DNA of 60,000 bases from Bugula neritina (taxonomy: Eukaryota > Bryozoa > Gymnolaemata > Cheilostomatida > Bugulidae). Below are positions 35,120 to 46,200 of this stretch, in pieces. Each line of letters begins with the position of its first letter. The stretch's first letter is position 1. The notes under the pieces were generated by a model. That model had not been told where the DNA came from. It did no database searches and was given only the letters and a program-made list of their open reading frames with translations. The stretch covers positions 10,160,207-10,220,206 of the forward strand of contig OZ037767.1 of the NCBI GenBank assembly GCA_964035545.1, written 5' to 3'. A program made the position numbers and the translations under genes.

Positions 35120-35300
35120 ATTAGTAAACTACCTACTTGACATTAGTACACTACCTACGTGACATTAGTACACTACCTACGTGACATTAGTAACTACCTA
35201 CTTGACATTAGTAAACTACCTACGTGACATTAGTAACTACCTACGTGACATTAGTAAACTACCTACTAACTACTAACCACTAACCGCTAACTACCTAACT
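35120..35300. repeat. ~22-bp tandem repeat inside the LTR element
   Basis: About seven units of GACATTAGTAAACTACCTAC with TT/GT variants, degenerating to CTAACTAC repeats at its right end. Confidence 0.85.
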
Positions 35301-35398
35301 ACCTAACTACTAACCATAGCGGGTTAATTACATCACACCTTGACACTGAGTGATTATACTACAGCAGGTAAATAATAATATAGATAAACAAAACTCAC

Positions 35399-35480
35399 TA
35401 CACTCCTCCCCCCATCGGAAAATACACCTTTCCGATAAGAAAGGAGTACAAGAAACAAACAAAAAAAATGAAACACAATT
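35399..35480 (-). repeat. Internal duplicate of the polypurine-tract region
   Basis: ACTCACTACACTCCTCCCCCCATCGG, split here as ACTCACTACA / CTCCTCCCCCC, followed by CTTTCCGATAAGAAA, parallels 34146-34200 (ACTCACTACA / CCGTCCCCCCC, then CTTTCTGATAA). This looks like the relic of a second LTR edge, as if two related elements had been joined. Confidence 0.55.
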
Positions 35481-35595
35481 AGAATATAATATAAGAACGC
35501 CACAAGAAAAAAACATATTCACACAGAAACTGCAACAATATAACAGACATTCGGTATACACTACTTACAAATAAAGGAAACTATAGGAGTACAGT

Positions 35596-35910
35596 CTACA
35601 ATATGCGGGCTAATACCTTCGGATCAGACTTCTGTGTTAGGTTACGAAGGTGTCGCTGCTGATATGGCTGGTCGGGTTTACCGGGGTCGGGGATATTCTC
35701 TGCCTTGGACGTTACTACATGCAGAGGCTGAGGCCGTGAGATTTTCCTCGGGCTCCTCTGAGCTTGAACACCTATCAAGGAGGGGGTTGACATGAAGGGC
35801 GTGTCCATCATCAGAGCGAAAGTCGGCAGTCGTTGCCCTGCTCTGGCTATATGCGCCTGTCTTTCCAGCTGCTCCTTAGTGCTACAAAGAGGACGGGTAC
35901 TCTCCATCAC
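35596..35910 (-). CDS. ORF in LTR element, function unknown (104 aa)
   Basis: Basic, Pro-rich frame (MMESTRPLCSTKEQLERQ at the start, NLTQKSDPKVLARIL at the end). No recognisable domain. It could be a fragment of a gag-like protein, which is only an inference from its position. Confidence 0.35.
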   Translation of the reverse strand: MMESTRPLCSTKEQLERQAHIARAGQRLPTFALMMDTPFMSTPSLIGVQAQRSPRKISRPQPLHVVTSKAENIPDPGKPDQPYQQRHLRNLTQKSDPKVLARIL

Positions 35911-35999
35911 GACGCCGTCTGCCGTTCAGTAGTAGGCCGCGGTTCTTGAGACGTTCACCGCCACTTCCAGCGTAAGCTCGACACCTGTCCGTACAACTC

Positions 36000-36305
36000 T
36001 TACTGAAATGTTTTCCTATGGCGTAGCGTAGCCAGGGAATGTGTATAGACAGTGCTCCTCTTCGTCACCTGTACCTCCTTCACCAAAGGTCTGTCGAATG
36101 AGCGGTGTGAATTGTTTACTTGTGCATTGCATTCGCACTTGTAAGACGCCAGACCCTCCCGGTCTTGGGCACTAAACGCGTTAGAGAAATACCTGTTAAA
36201 AGATCGCTGGTGCATTCGATATCTAATGTCATTGTAACAGTCCTGCCTGTAATCTCCTATCCTTGGAAACAGCATCGGTTCTTCATATCCCACAGCATTG
36301 TACAC
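36000..36305 (-). CDS. First ORF after the primer-binding site of the LTR element (101 aa)
   Basis: The Met codon at 36305 lies five bases past the primer-binding site. The product (MYNAVGYEEPMLFPRIGDY and onward) is rich in Arg, Tyr and Asn, with no known motif. Its position is where a gag leader or gag start would be. Coding is uncertain. Confidence 0.35.
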   Translation of the reverse strand: MYNAVGYEEPMLFPRIGDYRQDCYNDIRYRMHQRSFNRYFSNAFSAQDREGLASYKCECNAQVNNSHRSFDRPLVKEVQVTKRSTVYTHSLATLRHRKTFQ

Positions 36306-36309
36306 AAAT

Positions 36310-36327
36310 ATCCCACCGCTGCCACCA
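36310..36327 (-). promoter_or_regulatory. Primer-binding site complementary to tRNA-Leu
   Basis: On the minus strand, TGGTGGCAGCGGTGGGAT begins one base after the 5' LTR. It is complementary over 18 bases to the 3' end of eukaryotic tRNA-Leu (ATCCCACCGCTGCCACCA). This fixes the element's orientation. Confidence 0.9.
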
Positions 36328-36328
36328 C

Positions 36329-36691
36329 TGTAGTAATTCGTGGAATTACTAGTTTGTGGGTTATCTACTTGTGTACTTAATTGGCTATTCTGCTAGCAAT
36401 TACTAGGGTAGCTGTCGAGTAATTATATTTATTATCCACAATAAAGCATAAAGTAAACATCACATCAAATTATCCTATACATAAGTCAACCACTAACACA
36501 TGTTTCTACTTCAAGCCCTCGCTTACAACAACGTTTACAACAACGTGATCAATGTCAATTGCCCGGGAACTGTCACGTGAGTCGGAACCATATCTTCCGG
36601 TGCTGCTGATTGGTTACTACATAGGGGCCTTAGTATTCCCAGAACGGAGAGAGGACGATTCTCATATTAGTACATTGCATGACTCACTACA
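36329..36691 (-). repeat. 5' LTR (by element orientation)
   Basis: Identical to 33792-34154. On the minus strand it contains, in order, ACCAATCAG (CCAAT box, near 36606-36615), CCGGAAG (near 36596), CACGTG (36574-36579) and AATAAA (rc of 36428-36433): a plausible U3 promoter and polyadenylation layout. Confidence 0.93.
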
Positions 36692-38417
36692 ATAATGTAA
36701 ATGGAAAAGCTTTTTTTCTGCCCTTGGTGATCAACTTGGTCACCAAGGCTTGGTGTTTACTCAATTTCAAAATAATTCTTATTCTACTCACTTTCAACAC
36801 TTTTAGTATTACATTTACTATTACTATTACTGAGTATTAGTATTAGTATTACTATAACTATTACTATTAGTATTAGTATTACTATTAGTATTAGTAATAC
36901 TAATAGTATTACTCAAGTATTAGTATTACTATAAGTATAAGTATAACTATTGTCTATTAGTATTACTATTACTATTAATAGTATTAATATTATTATTAGT
37001 ATAAGTATTACTATTACTATTAGTATTAGTATTACTATTAGTATTACTATTGGTATTGTGTTTAGTTTTAATAGGTCTACGACTACTGCCAATTAGTATT
37101 ACTAGGGGTACTACTATTAGTGGACAGCACAGATACTACTACTAATAATAGTACTAGTAGTACTGCTCTACTAGCACTACTAAATTATTACCAGTATCAG
37201 TATGGCTGTAAGAAAATTATATTTTTACTAAGAAATTTTTTTAAAAGAATATAATGGGATGGCTGTGAGCACAGCCAATGTTCTCAGAGCCATTTGTGTA
37301 ATAATTATCGAAACCATCACTAAACCGTTCGGGAGAACAGCGTAACAATAAAAGAAGACAACTCTAAATTGCATTGTATGATATTTGTGCATAATATTAC
37401 TTTCTTTGCATACACTTGGTAGATGCATGGTTGTGAATATCAGTAGATGCAATGAACTGAATCTTCTTAGTTATAGCTCCATGAGTAAATGTGGGAATTA
37501 CTACTTTTGTTAACTGTTGCATGTTCCAACTCTACTAAACTAGTGGCCATAACTTGCACTCTGTTTATATACAGTGCTTTAGATTTATAAGAATATATAA
37601 ATTTACCAATATATTATTATATGTAAACCCTTAACTTTATCCTTAAAAATGCATTATTAGCTTTATTTACAAAAGCAATTGATGCTTTATACAATCAGTT
37701 CGATATTGTTGACATACAGTTGTATTGGTCCCATAACTGATTATAATTATATTTACACTTTTGCTTTCCAAAGAATATTGAGCTTTAGCATATGACTCAT
37801 GTGCTTTAAAAAAAATCAATGATTGAAATAGATCAAGAAGAATTATTTTTCAAACTTAGCTAATAGCTCTATAATTTGTAAATTAACTATTATTTATTAT
37901 CTATAGAGAGACTGGCACTGTTTTTGTTTTTTTACTGATGTTCTTAGTTATCATTATAACTAAGTGATGGGCATTGTCAATGGAAGATTAATATGCGCCA
38001 TAACTACAATTTTTTTCATCTCAAAGATAATATTATATGCACTATAGCTATAGTAACGATGCCTACATATATTATATTGTTATAAATGTTGTATTGTTTT
38101 GCAAGCATGTGGTTTTAATTTGTGAAGCAGTGCATTGAATAATATATTCACAACATATACTATTCTCTATAGTGCCTTCAGCTAATAATTGTATAAATAT
38201 TGCAGGAAGCAATGATACGAAATAGTCTTATTTAATCAGAGTGAGGCTGCAATAGCAATATCTCGTTTAACATTGCTATGCAGACTACACCTTTCTAAGG
38301 TACAAGATATATTATATCCTGCATAAGATATTAAAAAGGCATTGCTATTTAAAATAAGATAGATATAATATATTTTTATTATAAGACAATATTGTTATTA
38401 CTTAAAAACTATTCAAC
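36692..38417. other. Intergenic stretch, simple repeats only
   Basis: Contains the TATTAC/TATTAG array (36790-37070). Otherwise AT-rich with no exon recognised. Confidence 0.5.
36790..37070. repeat. Degenerate (TATTAC/TATTAG) array
   Basis: Hexanucleotide-like runs of TATTACTATTAG with variants over about 280 bp. Similar arrays lie at 42420-42620 and 56935-57310. Confidence 0.85.
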
Positions 38418-40598
38418 ATGATTGTGGAACTAAACTGTATTGGATTGCTATTGCTACAAACTTTCATCAGCTGCTCAGGTGTGCAAGTCGATGACATTGC
38501 TAGCAGGTATTCAGTATGAGTGTGTATTCTCACTACTATATAACTTGTCAAATAGCTTGTACCTCCTATGCTGTCATTTGGTAATTTACACATGTAATCA
38601 AAATGCATGTCAATTCATTCAGGTGCCGTTATACAAAGAAATATCAACGGTCTATAACTTTATGTTGTTGAAACTTGTTTTTAAGTTTTTATTTGGAGTG
38701 CAAGTTGAGGTTTTGCAAGAACATAACTTCTTTTGCTACATTTCTCACCTTGATCACAGGCTTCTTTTTATTTCTATGCTGCTAGCACCTACATGTATTG
38801 TATCAGTCATATTCTCTCGAGTCTGTTTGGGTGTTAGTTACTGATTTGTTTAGTTTAGATTATAATATATATGTGTGAGTGCGCGTGCGTGGGTGCATGC
38901 ACGCGTGTGTGTGTGTGTGTGTATTCACACTCACAATATAAATAGTTTCTGCTGTAAGTTTCTTAAAAACAAACATGTCTAATATTATTGGCAGCTAAAT
39001 GATATGTATAGTTGATTTTTGAAATTTCCTTAAATAGTAAAGCAACTATGAATCATGTGAAGTAAAACAGAACACAAAATGTGAGGCAAATTGGAGTTGC
39101 TCTCCCACCAGCAGCTGTAGTTAAGTATAATGGTGAAGAGTTTTGCCAGGTGGATTCTGCTTATAAAGTTGGTGAAACTTGGTTCTCTGAAAAGTTGGCT
39201 TTTTTATATATGTAATATATAAATTTGAAATAAAAAAGTTTCACTGCTATATTTTTATTGCAGGCAAATCCTCGCAGCATCTGAAGAAAAGATACTAATA
39301 CAGGAAGAGATTGGAATTGGTCACAAAGACGGGTTGGCGTTGGCTCTTAAAACTACAGTATGCACCAATAATTTTGATATATTCTTTTTATAACACATCA
39401 TTTTGCAAGTTTTTGGTTTCAAATATTGCTTGCTAAACAAATCAATATTTTGATTACTAACGCACTTCAACAACTAAACACAGCTAAAAACACAAAATTG
39501 TTTGTATGATTGTAGCGTTTTTATTAAAATATATAAATTAAATGTTGGTCCTAAAGGCACTAAAATATTGCTAAAACAAGCTAAAGTGGAGTATAACTGC
39601 TTAAAACAAGTAAGGAAAGGTAAAAGAAAAATACTTTTTGAACATTTTTTGAAAAAGTTGCATTTTATAACATAAATCACCCATAACACCAACACATGAG
39701 TGGCTAATGCTGTAATTCAAAGTATATTATGTTTGTAAATGCTTTGTGGAGTAGTTTGCAAACAATAAAAAACATGTAAATTTGTTTCATAAATGCACTA
39801 AAAAGGCAAAAACAAATAAATTAAAATACAATTTATAACTAACAAAAACAAGGATAAATGTTGCAAAAAAGCATTTTAGAATTTGCAGAAAAAAATTATT
39901 TTGGTAGAGTTGTTCTAGAATTGAACTCATATTTTGGTGTGAGATTCACCTATAAATGACTATATGTAGAAGCTTTATAACATGCAAAGAAATATACTAC
40001 AGCACAAAATGTAGAAATTTTTGCATCAGCTGGTCACAAATGCAGCTAAATGGCTAAGGGCTAAGGGCATTACTAGCCTAAACAGGTACAAATAAAGCTT
40101 TAGCATTGGTGCCAAAAATGTGACACACATTCCTAAGAATGACTTTGTGTTTTAATGGCCTACAACTAGTCCACTATCTGACTTATTCTGTGCCATCAAA
40201 GTATAGAGCACTTAGACATGGGTACACAAACTAGAGCAGTGGTTTGGTGTATTATCCCATTGCTTTTCAGAACATTCTGCAGAGCATAGTACATTTCAGC
40301 CAGAGACTGCTTTTATTGATTACAATATTTGCAATAATATCATGAATTTGGGTTTTAGGTTGAGTCAGATGAGTGGCCTTCTAGCTACTCTGTACTGATC
40401 GTGGTGTTAGCAATACTTACCTGCATCATCCTCATTGCCATCTGCCACTGGAAGTACGCCCATTTCAACCCAGAGATACACGATGTGGAGCCTGACATCA
40501 TGCTAACTAGCTACGGCTCTCACGCCTCAGCTTCAACGCTCCCTGCTCGCTACAGGTTGAGTGGGTCTTGGTCCGGCTTCAGAATTACCAGAGGCTAG
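38418..40598 (+). CDS. Small single-pass membrane protein, unrecognised (3 exons, 140 aa)
   Basis: Exons 38418-38506, 39264-39357 and 40359-40598 (TAG) join with matching phases (2, then 0) and GT-AG sites. Residues 1-20 form a plausible signal peptide (MIVELNCIGLLLLQTFISCS). A short extracellular part (about 21-68; QVDDIAS, EEKILIQEEIGIGHKDG) follows. One transmembrane helix (about 69-93; SVLIVVLAILTCIILIAIC) comes next, then a ~47-residue cytoplasmic tail with NPEIHDVEPDIM, a Ser/Ala-rich stretch and a basic end (FRITRG). That is the layout of a type I membrane protein. I do not recognise the family. The transmembrane exon is the strongest part; the first exon rests on its signal-peptide-like content and phase fit. 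No relation to neighbouring genes is apparent. Confidence 0.6.
38875..38925. repeat. (GT)n/(GC) purine-pyrimidine tract
   Basis: Alternating GTGTGAGTGCGCGTGC, then GCATGCACGCGTGTGTGTG, in intron 1 of the membrane-protein gene. It is a possible Z-DNA-forming tract. Confidence 0.8.
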
Positions 40599-43243
40599 AC
40601 AGTACCTCAGTCCACAACAATTTTCCGCCAATAAGATCGATTATAACAAACTTAGAAAGAAAATAATTGTGATTGAGTAGATTGAAGCCTTTTTAAGGAG
40701 CTAAAATATTATAGTAAAATATTTAAGTCAATGTGTCAAAATATGTTTTCAACAGAACTGAACTTGCATATCTACCTATTTAAAGTCTGCTGGAAATTAC
40801 TTTTAAACTGAGGTGTTGACAAGTATTCTGTCATAGAACTTAGAATATTGTTGTATTCATGCAATATTTATATTCCATCAGCATATAATTTTATCATAAT
40901 AATATTATGCTATGTATTATGGAATATACATTTGTGTTTGAATGAATTGACTTATACGATAACCATAATTGAGTTAGCACTTTTATAGAGCAACACTCCA
41001 GTGTTTCTTGCGTCTAGACTTACAAAAAAGCAATTCAACCTATAATGTATGTTTGTTTGTACTAAAACTCATTGCAATATACATACAGTGTATTTTGGAA
41101 CAAGCACTGTACCTGACATTATTGTCTTTGTATTAAGTCTTTTTGCCCATGAGTTATACTTAATGGAGGTGAATAAAGATATTTCTAGCAAACCAACAGT
41201 TATCAGGATTATCATACTGTATCTATATACACTATTATTAGGATACATGCAAGTTGTAGGGATATGTCCCTGGGTTTGAGTAAGGGTTTAACAATAACAT
41301 TGTTTACCTTTAAACTTTCAAGATTTTACATGAAGCAGTGTGTAAGCATTTTCATAATTGTAGTATCTACAAATATCTTACAGCAAATATTTTACATGGA
41401 AGCCTTTTTGCACTCTATTATTGTGAACTGACAACTCACATTGTACCATAATGCCAGTCTGTTATATGTAGCCTAATAGTATAGATTATATAGATTGAAA
41501 TAAGCCAAAGTTTTACATTGCTTAACAATGATAAGCAATTAATAATGACTTTACAAATATTTAGCAATTTTTTTTTCATATATATCTTCTATTTTGAAAA
41601 TGAGCAGCAATTATAGTGATCAAATTATTATAGAGTATATTATAACAGCTATTTAACTATACACACACAAACTCGCACACATGCAAGCACATTATGTTAG
41701 TTTATACTGAAAAATCATTGCTTTTTACTATATCAAGTAATAAAGACATGTTGAAATAGCAATACATATGTAGGTTATTTAAAATATTTAATTTGTCTCT
41801 CAAAATAGTTTAATTACACCCAATAATTTGAAGTGAAAATGCTTAAAAAACCCAAACAACAGATTATAATTGTTAGTTTTGTAGTATTCCATCAAAGTTG
41901 CATAACTAACAACATTTTTCAAAATCAATTAACTTGGATGCTATAAAATTGAACGTGAATCAGACCCATGCTGAATGGCAGATGGAATTGAACATTTAAT
42001 TATAATCCTACATAGAAATACTGATACAAGTGTGTGTAAATGGCTATATAAATAAGAACTATATAGTTTCCATATGAAAACATGCAAATGCAAGCTAATA
42101 GTTAGAGCTCTTATATTCTAAAGATTAATTTCATAGGAAATTGTATTGTAACAATACTCTTTCAAAAATATAATATTAATGCAGGTAAATTGTTAACATT
42201 AAAGACAATATTATAGGATATTGTAAAGTGGTGACAAGAAATAAACGCGATATTATAGTAAGAGTTGTCATCTATTCACGAGTCTATTTTATACGTAAAC
42301 ATTCCTTTTTGCACGGAGTGCGTTTCCGTAGAAAAAAAATCGTATTTATGTTGAAATCATTGTTCTGAAGTGAGTGTATTACATTTCCTTTTCATTTTCC
42401 TTTACATGTACTAAGTCTAATATTAATGTTATTAGTATTAGTGTTACTAATACAGTAATAGGATTAGACTAGTAATTATAAGTATTGCTATAGTATAAGT
42501 ATAACATTATGATTAACTATAGTATTACTATTAGTTATACTAATACTAATACATTTACTAATACAGTAATAGTAATAGTATACTAATACTAATAGTAATA
42601 CTATTACTATTAGTAATAGTAATAGTTACTCAGTATTATAATTAATATTATAGTTTATTTATAATAAATGTAATCTTATACTCAAACTTATACTTATAGT
42701 TATAGTTATATTTATACCAACTCTAAGACCAAATAGAAATATAATGTAAATGTTCATATTGATATTATACCTCTAGGCTCTAAACTATAGGGTATAGACT
42801 ATGACTATCTGTATCACTATGACTATAGAGTATAGACTATAGAGTATCAGAATGAGTATAATTATACTAATATTTATTGTCATTCAAATTGTCATTGTGA
42901 ATTCTCACTTTGTGGGATGCTGTAATAGTGGTTGAGTCACTTGAATGTTTTTAATTCTTGTGACTGTGAGGGAACAGTTTAGACATAAGCTTAAGCTACA
43001 TACTTTTTAATTAAAGATTAAGCTCACCTTTTTGAAAAAGAATTAGAGTGACTCTTGGCCTGTAAAATGAAAATCTCTTATAATTGTGACTTGCATAAAC
43101 TATTTAATTTTATGTTTACAGATAATTGGTTTTATTTGAAAATACTTTTACCAACACTAAACTATGGCTCATCGTAGTGCTTCAAGCAGCTAGTAAAATT
43201 AAGTGCGCACTTCCTTCTGCAGGTAAATGACGTATTCATAAGC
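40599..43243. other. Intergenic stretch and presumed 5' region of TFIP11
   Basis: No coding exon recognised. A TATTAC-type array lies at 42420-42620 and a TATAGACTATAGAG-type repeat at 42780-42860. The acceptor-like CTTCCTTCTGCAG at 43210-43222 just before the TFIP11 start codon implies an upstream non-coding exon somewhere here that I could not locate. Confidence 0.5.
42420..42620. repeat. Degenerate (TATTAC/TATTAG) array
   Basis: Same type of repeat as 36790-37070 and 56935-57310: runs of ACTAATAC, TAATAGTAATAG and TATTACTATTAG. Confidence 0.75.
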
Positions 43244-46200
43244 ATGTCCTCTCCTGAAGTAGAGAAGTTTGAGATCACCGACTATGACTATGAAAATGAG
43301 TTTAATATAAACAGACCTCAGCGTAGACAAACCAAAAACCAAGCCATCTATGGTTCATTTGCTGGCGATTCAGATGATGAGGGAGAGTCTAGGCCTAGTT
43401 TTGGAGGGTATGTTGCAGTTCAACTCATAGGAAATAGTATTACAGTATATTTACCTTGCATAAGTAATAATGAGAAATCAAATTCTGTACTCAGTCACTG
43501 GTGATTGTGACTTGATAAACCAAATTGAGTTGTGCAGAAAAACATGCAATGGTTTGTATTTAGCATAAAACATATTTAAAGCTTCTTGAAAAGTTTTATG
43601 CTACAGAATGTATCATCTAGTATAGTTTTAGTTAATATATTTGTGTTGTTTTCCTAAATTGCTATAATGTAAACATGTCTTAGATAGCTGAAACAGACAC
43701 GTTAATGTTTAACATTCAGTCAATTAATTGCATCTGTGATTTGGTAGTGGTCGGAATTCGTACGCCTCCGGCATCAGTTTTGTCAGCGGTGGACTGAAGA
43801 AATCAGCGGAAGATGAAGCTGCCGAGTCATCAAAAAAGGAAGTGGAAAGTGAAAACGTTGACGATTCCACAGATCCTCTTCTGCAGACACAGTTTGGTCG
43901 GCCAAGACAGAAACGATCACATAAGAAGAGTGGGTTGTCTGCATCTGAAAGGTGTGAAGCTATTCATATCTCAAGTTACTATGTTTTCTTCTTTTTCATA
44001 AAACAAATGTTGTCTATATATATATGACGTGTGCTCTCAATTCAAGAGCTTTATTTAAAATATAAATTAGAGGTTTCATGTTTAATGTTGAAGTGTTTAG
44101 GATTAAACTGATATTACGATAGTCATCTTCAGAGTTGAAACTACCGTAACCATGGAGATATTAGTTAGCATCTATTAGAATAATAATGAGATATTGTCTT
44201 AGTGTGTAAAAACAAACTCTGCATAATACCTCTAGAAGTCTGTCTATATTATAACTTCTAGCATTATCTCTATGTTGTATCTACAGAATCGGGGACTGGG
44301 AGAAACATACGAATAAGATTGGTTCTACTTTACTTTTAAAAATGGGTTATAAACCCGGGGAAGGTCTTGGGAAAGATGGCAGGGGCATAGCCACACCCGT
44401 GGAAGCTAAACTTAGGCGTGGTAAAGGAGCTATTGGTAAGATTTGTGCGGCACATTTCACCACAATCGTGTTAATATGTAAATATTCAATTTTTTCACTA
44501 GATAACTAGCAACTTGGTGTGAAAGATTGTATGTATGTAGGTTACTGTGGTACTCTATGGTATATATGTAGGTTACTATGGTACTCTATGGTATATGTGT
44601 AGGTTACTATGGTACTCTATGGTATATATGTAGGTTACTATGGTACTCTATGGTATATATGTAGGTTACTATGGTACTCTATGGTATATATGTAGGTTAC
44701 TATGGTACTCTATGGTATATATGTAGGTTACTATGGTACTCTATGGTATATATGTAGGTTACTATGGTACTCTATGGTATATATGTAGGTTACTGTGGTA
44801 CTCTATGGTATGTATGTAGGTTACTATGGTACTCTATGGTATATATGTACGTTACTATGGTACTCTATGGTATATATGTACGTTACTATGGTACTCTATG
44901 GTATATATGTAGGTTACTATGGTACTCTATGGTATGTATGTAGGTTACTATGGTATATATGTAGGTTACTGTGGTACTCTATGGTATATATGTATGTTAC
45001 TATGGTACTCTATGGTATGTATGAAGGTTATTATGGTACTCTATGGTATATATGTAGGTTACTATGGTACTCTATGGTATATATGTATGTTACTATGCTA
45101 CTCTATGGTATGTATGTAGGTTACTATGGTACTCTATGGTATGTATGTAGGTTTCTACGGCTCAGAACGGACAGAAAGGTCCCTCGTAGACTTTCCTGTA
45201 AAAGATGATGATGCGGAAGAAGAAAAGAAGTTTAATGAGGAGTTGAATAGATGGAAACGCACCGAGACTGGTTGGTTTGGTCAATGTATTTCGCTTCCCA
45301 TTTTGTAGATTTTTCTTTAGTTATAAATACGCACAGGCACACTAATGCATAGTGCCCATAGATAGACGAAGTTTCATTGGTTTAGAATTTTGAGATGAAA
45401 AATTGAGTCATGTCGCATTGAATTGACCTGCAGAAGTGATTGGAATGCATCTTGTCTAATGAACTGATACACTAGAAATTTCAAATTCTCTAACCAACTC
45501 TCATTGCTTTCCCAGTACAAATGTGATTGTTAATAAACATGTTTGTTCATTTAATAATGGACTAATCTTGCTGTTTTATCAACAAATAAACTGACAGGTA
45601 AAATCTCAGCACATGACTGACCCACCAACCTTGTAGCTGTTATGTTTAGCAAATGGCTTACAAATTGTAATACATACCTGTTCCATGTATTTGTCACCCT
45701 CACACCTACTGTATGTATAAACAATTCTAATAGACTGGTTTGCATGTTATTATAAAGGGAAAAAGAAGCCAGTGTACGTTTATAAGACGGCCGATCAGTT
45801 GATTGCCAAAGGAAGCTCTAAAAAGAAAGTAAAGGAACATGACAAATCCAAGCATGCTCAGGTGAAGGTCATTGACATGACGGGAAAAGAGCAACGAGTG
45901 TTAACAGGTAATAAATGTTTAAATAGCAGCATGTCATCATCAGGAGCGTTATAGATGATAGGTTCTATAATCTATATGCTTTGTATTATATGACTGGTTT
46001 ATATGTTGAACTATAAGTAGTGTGAATATTGAAACTTTTTTTATTTTTAAAGCTTAATATACATGTACGTATAGATGAGCCATCTTTTATACAAGACAAA
46101 ATGTAGTACATTTAAACAACAAAAATTACAAGTCTTTATTCTCTGGAAAAAATTCTTTTAAAATTTTTCATTGAAATCATGGAAGATTTTGTTATTGTGT

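Larger units (their letters stand above)
33792..36691 (-). mobile_element. Non-autonomous LTR retroelement (2.9 kb)
   Basis: Two 363-bp LTRs (33792-34154 and 36329-36691), identical as read, begin TG and end CA and are flanked by a 4-bp duplication ATAA (33788-33791 and 36692-36695). The primer-binding site next to the right LTR shows that the element runs on the minus strand. The 2.17-kb interior has three short minus-strand frames but no protease, reverse transcriptase, RNase H or integrase motif that I can see. The element therefore depends on enzymes from elsewhere. Identical LTRs indicate a recent insertion. Confidence 0.93.

Noticed and set aside
44795-45208. 137-codon plus-strand frame of [14 protein letters not shown] repeats
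   Set aside because: Produced by the 31-bp minisatellite; only its end overlaps the real TFIP11 exon 4, and in a matching frame by chance.
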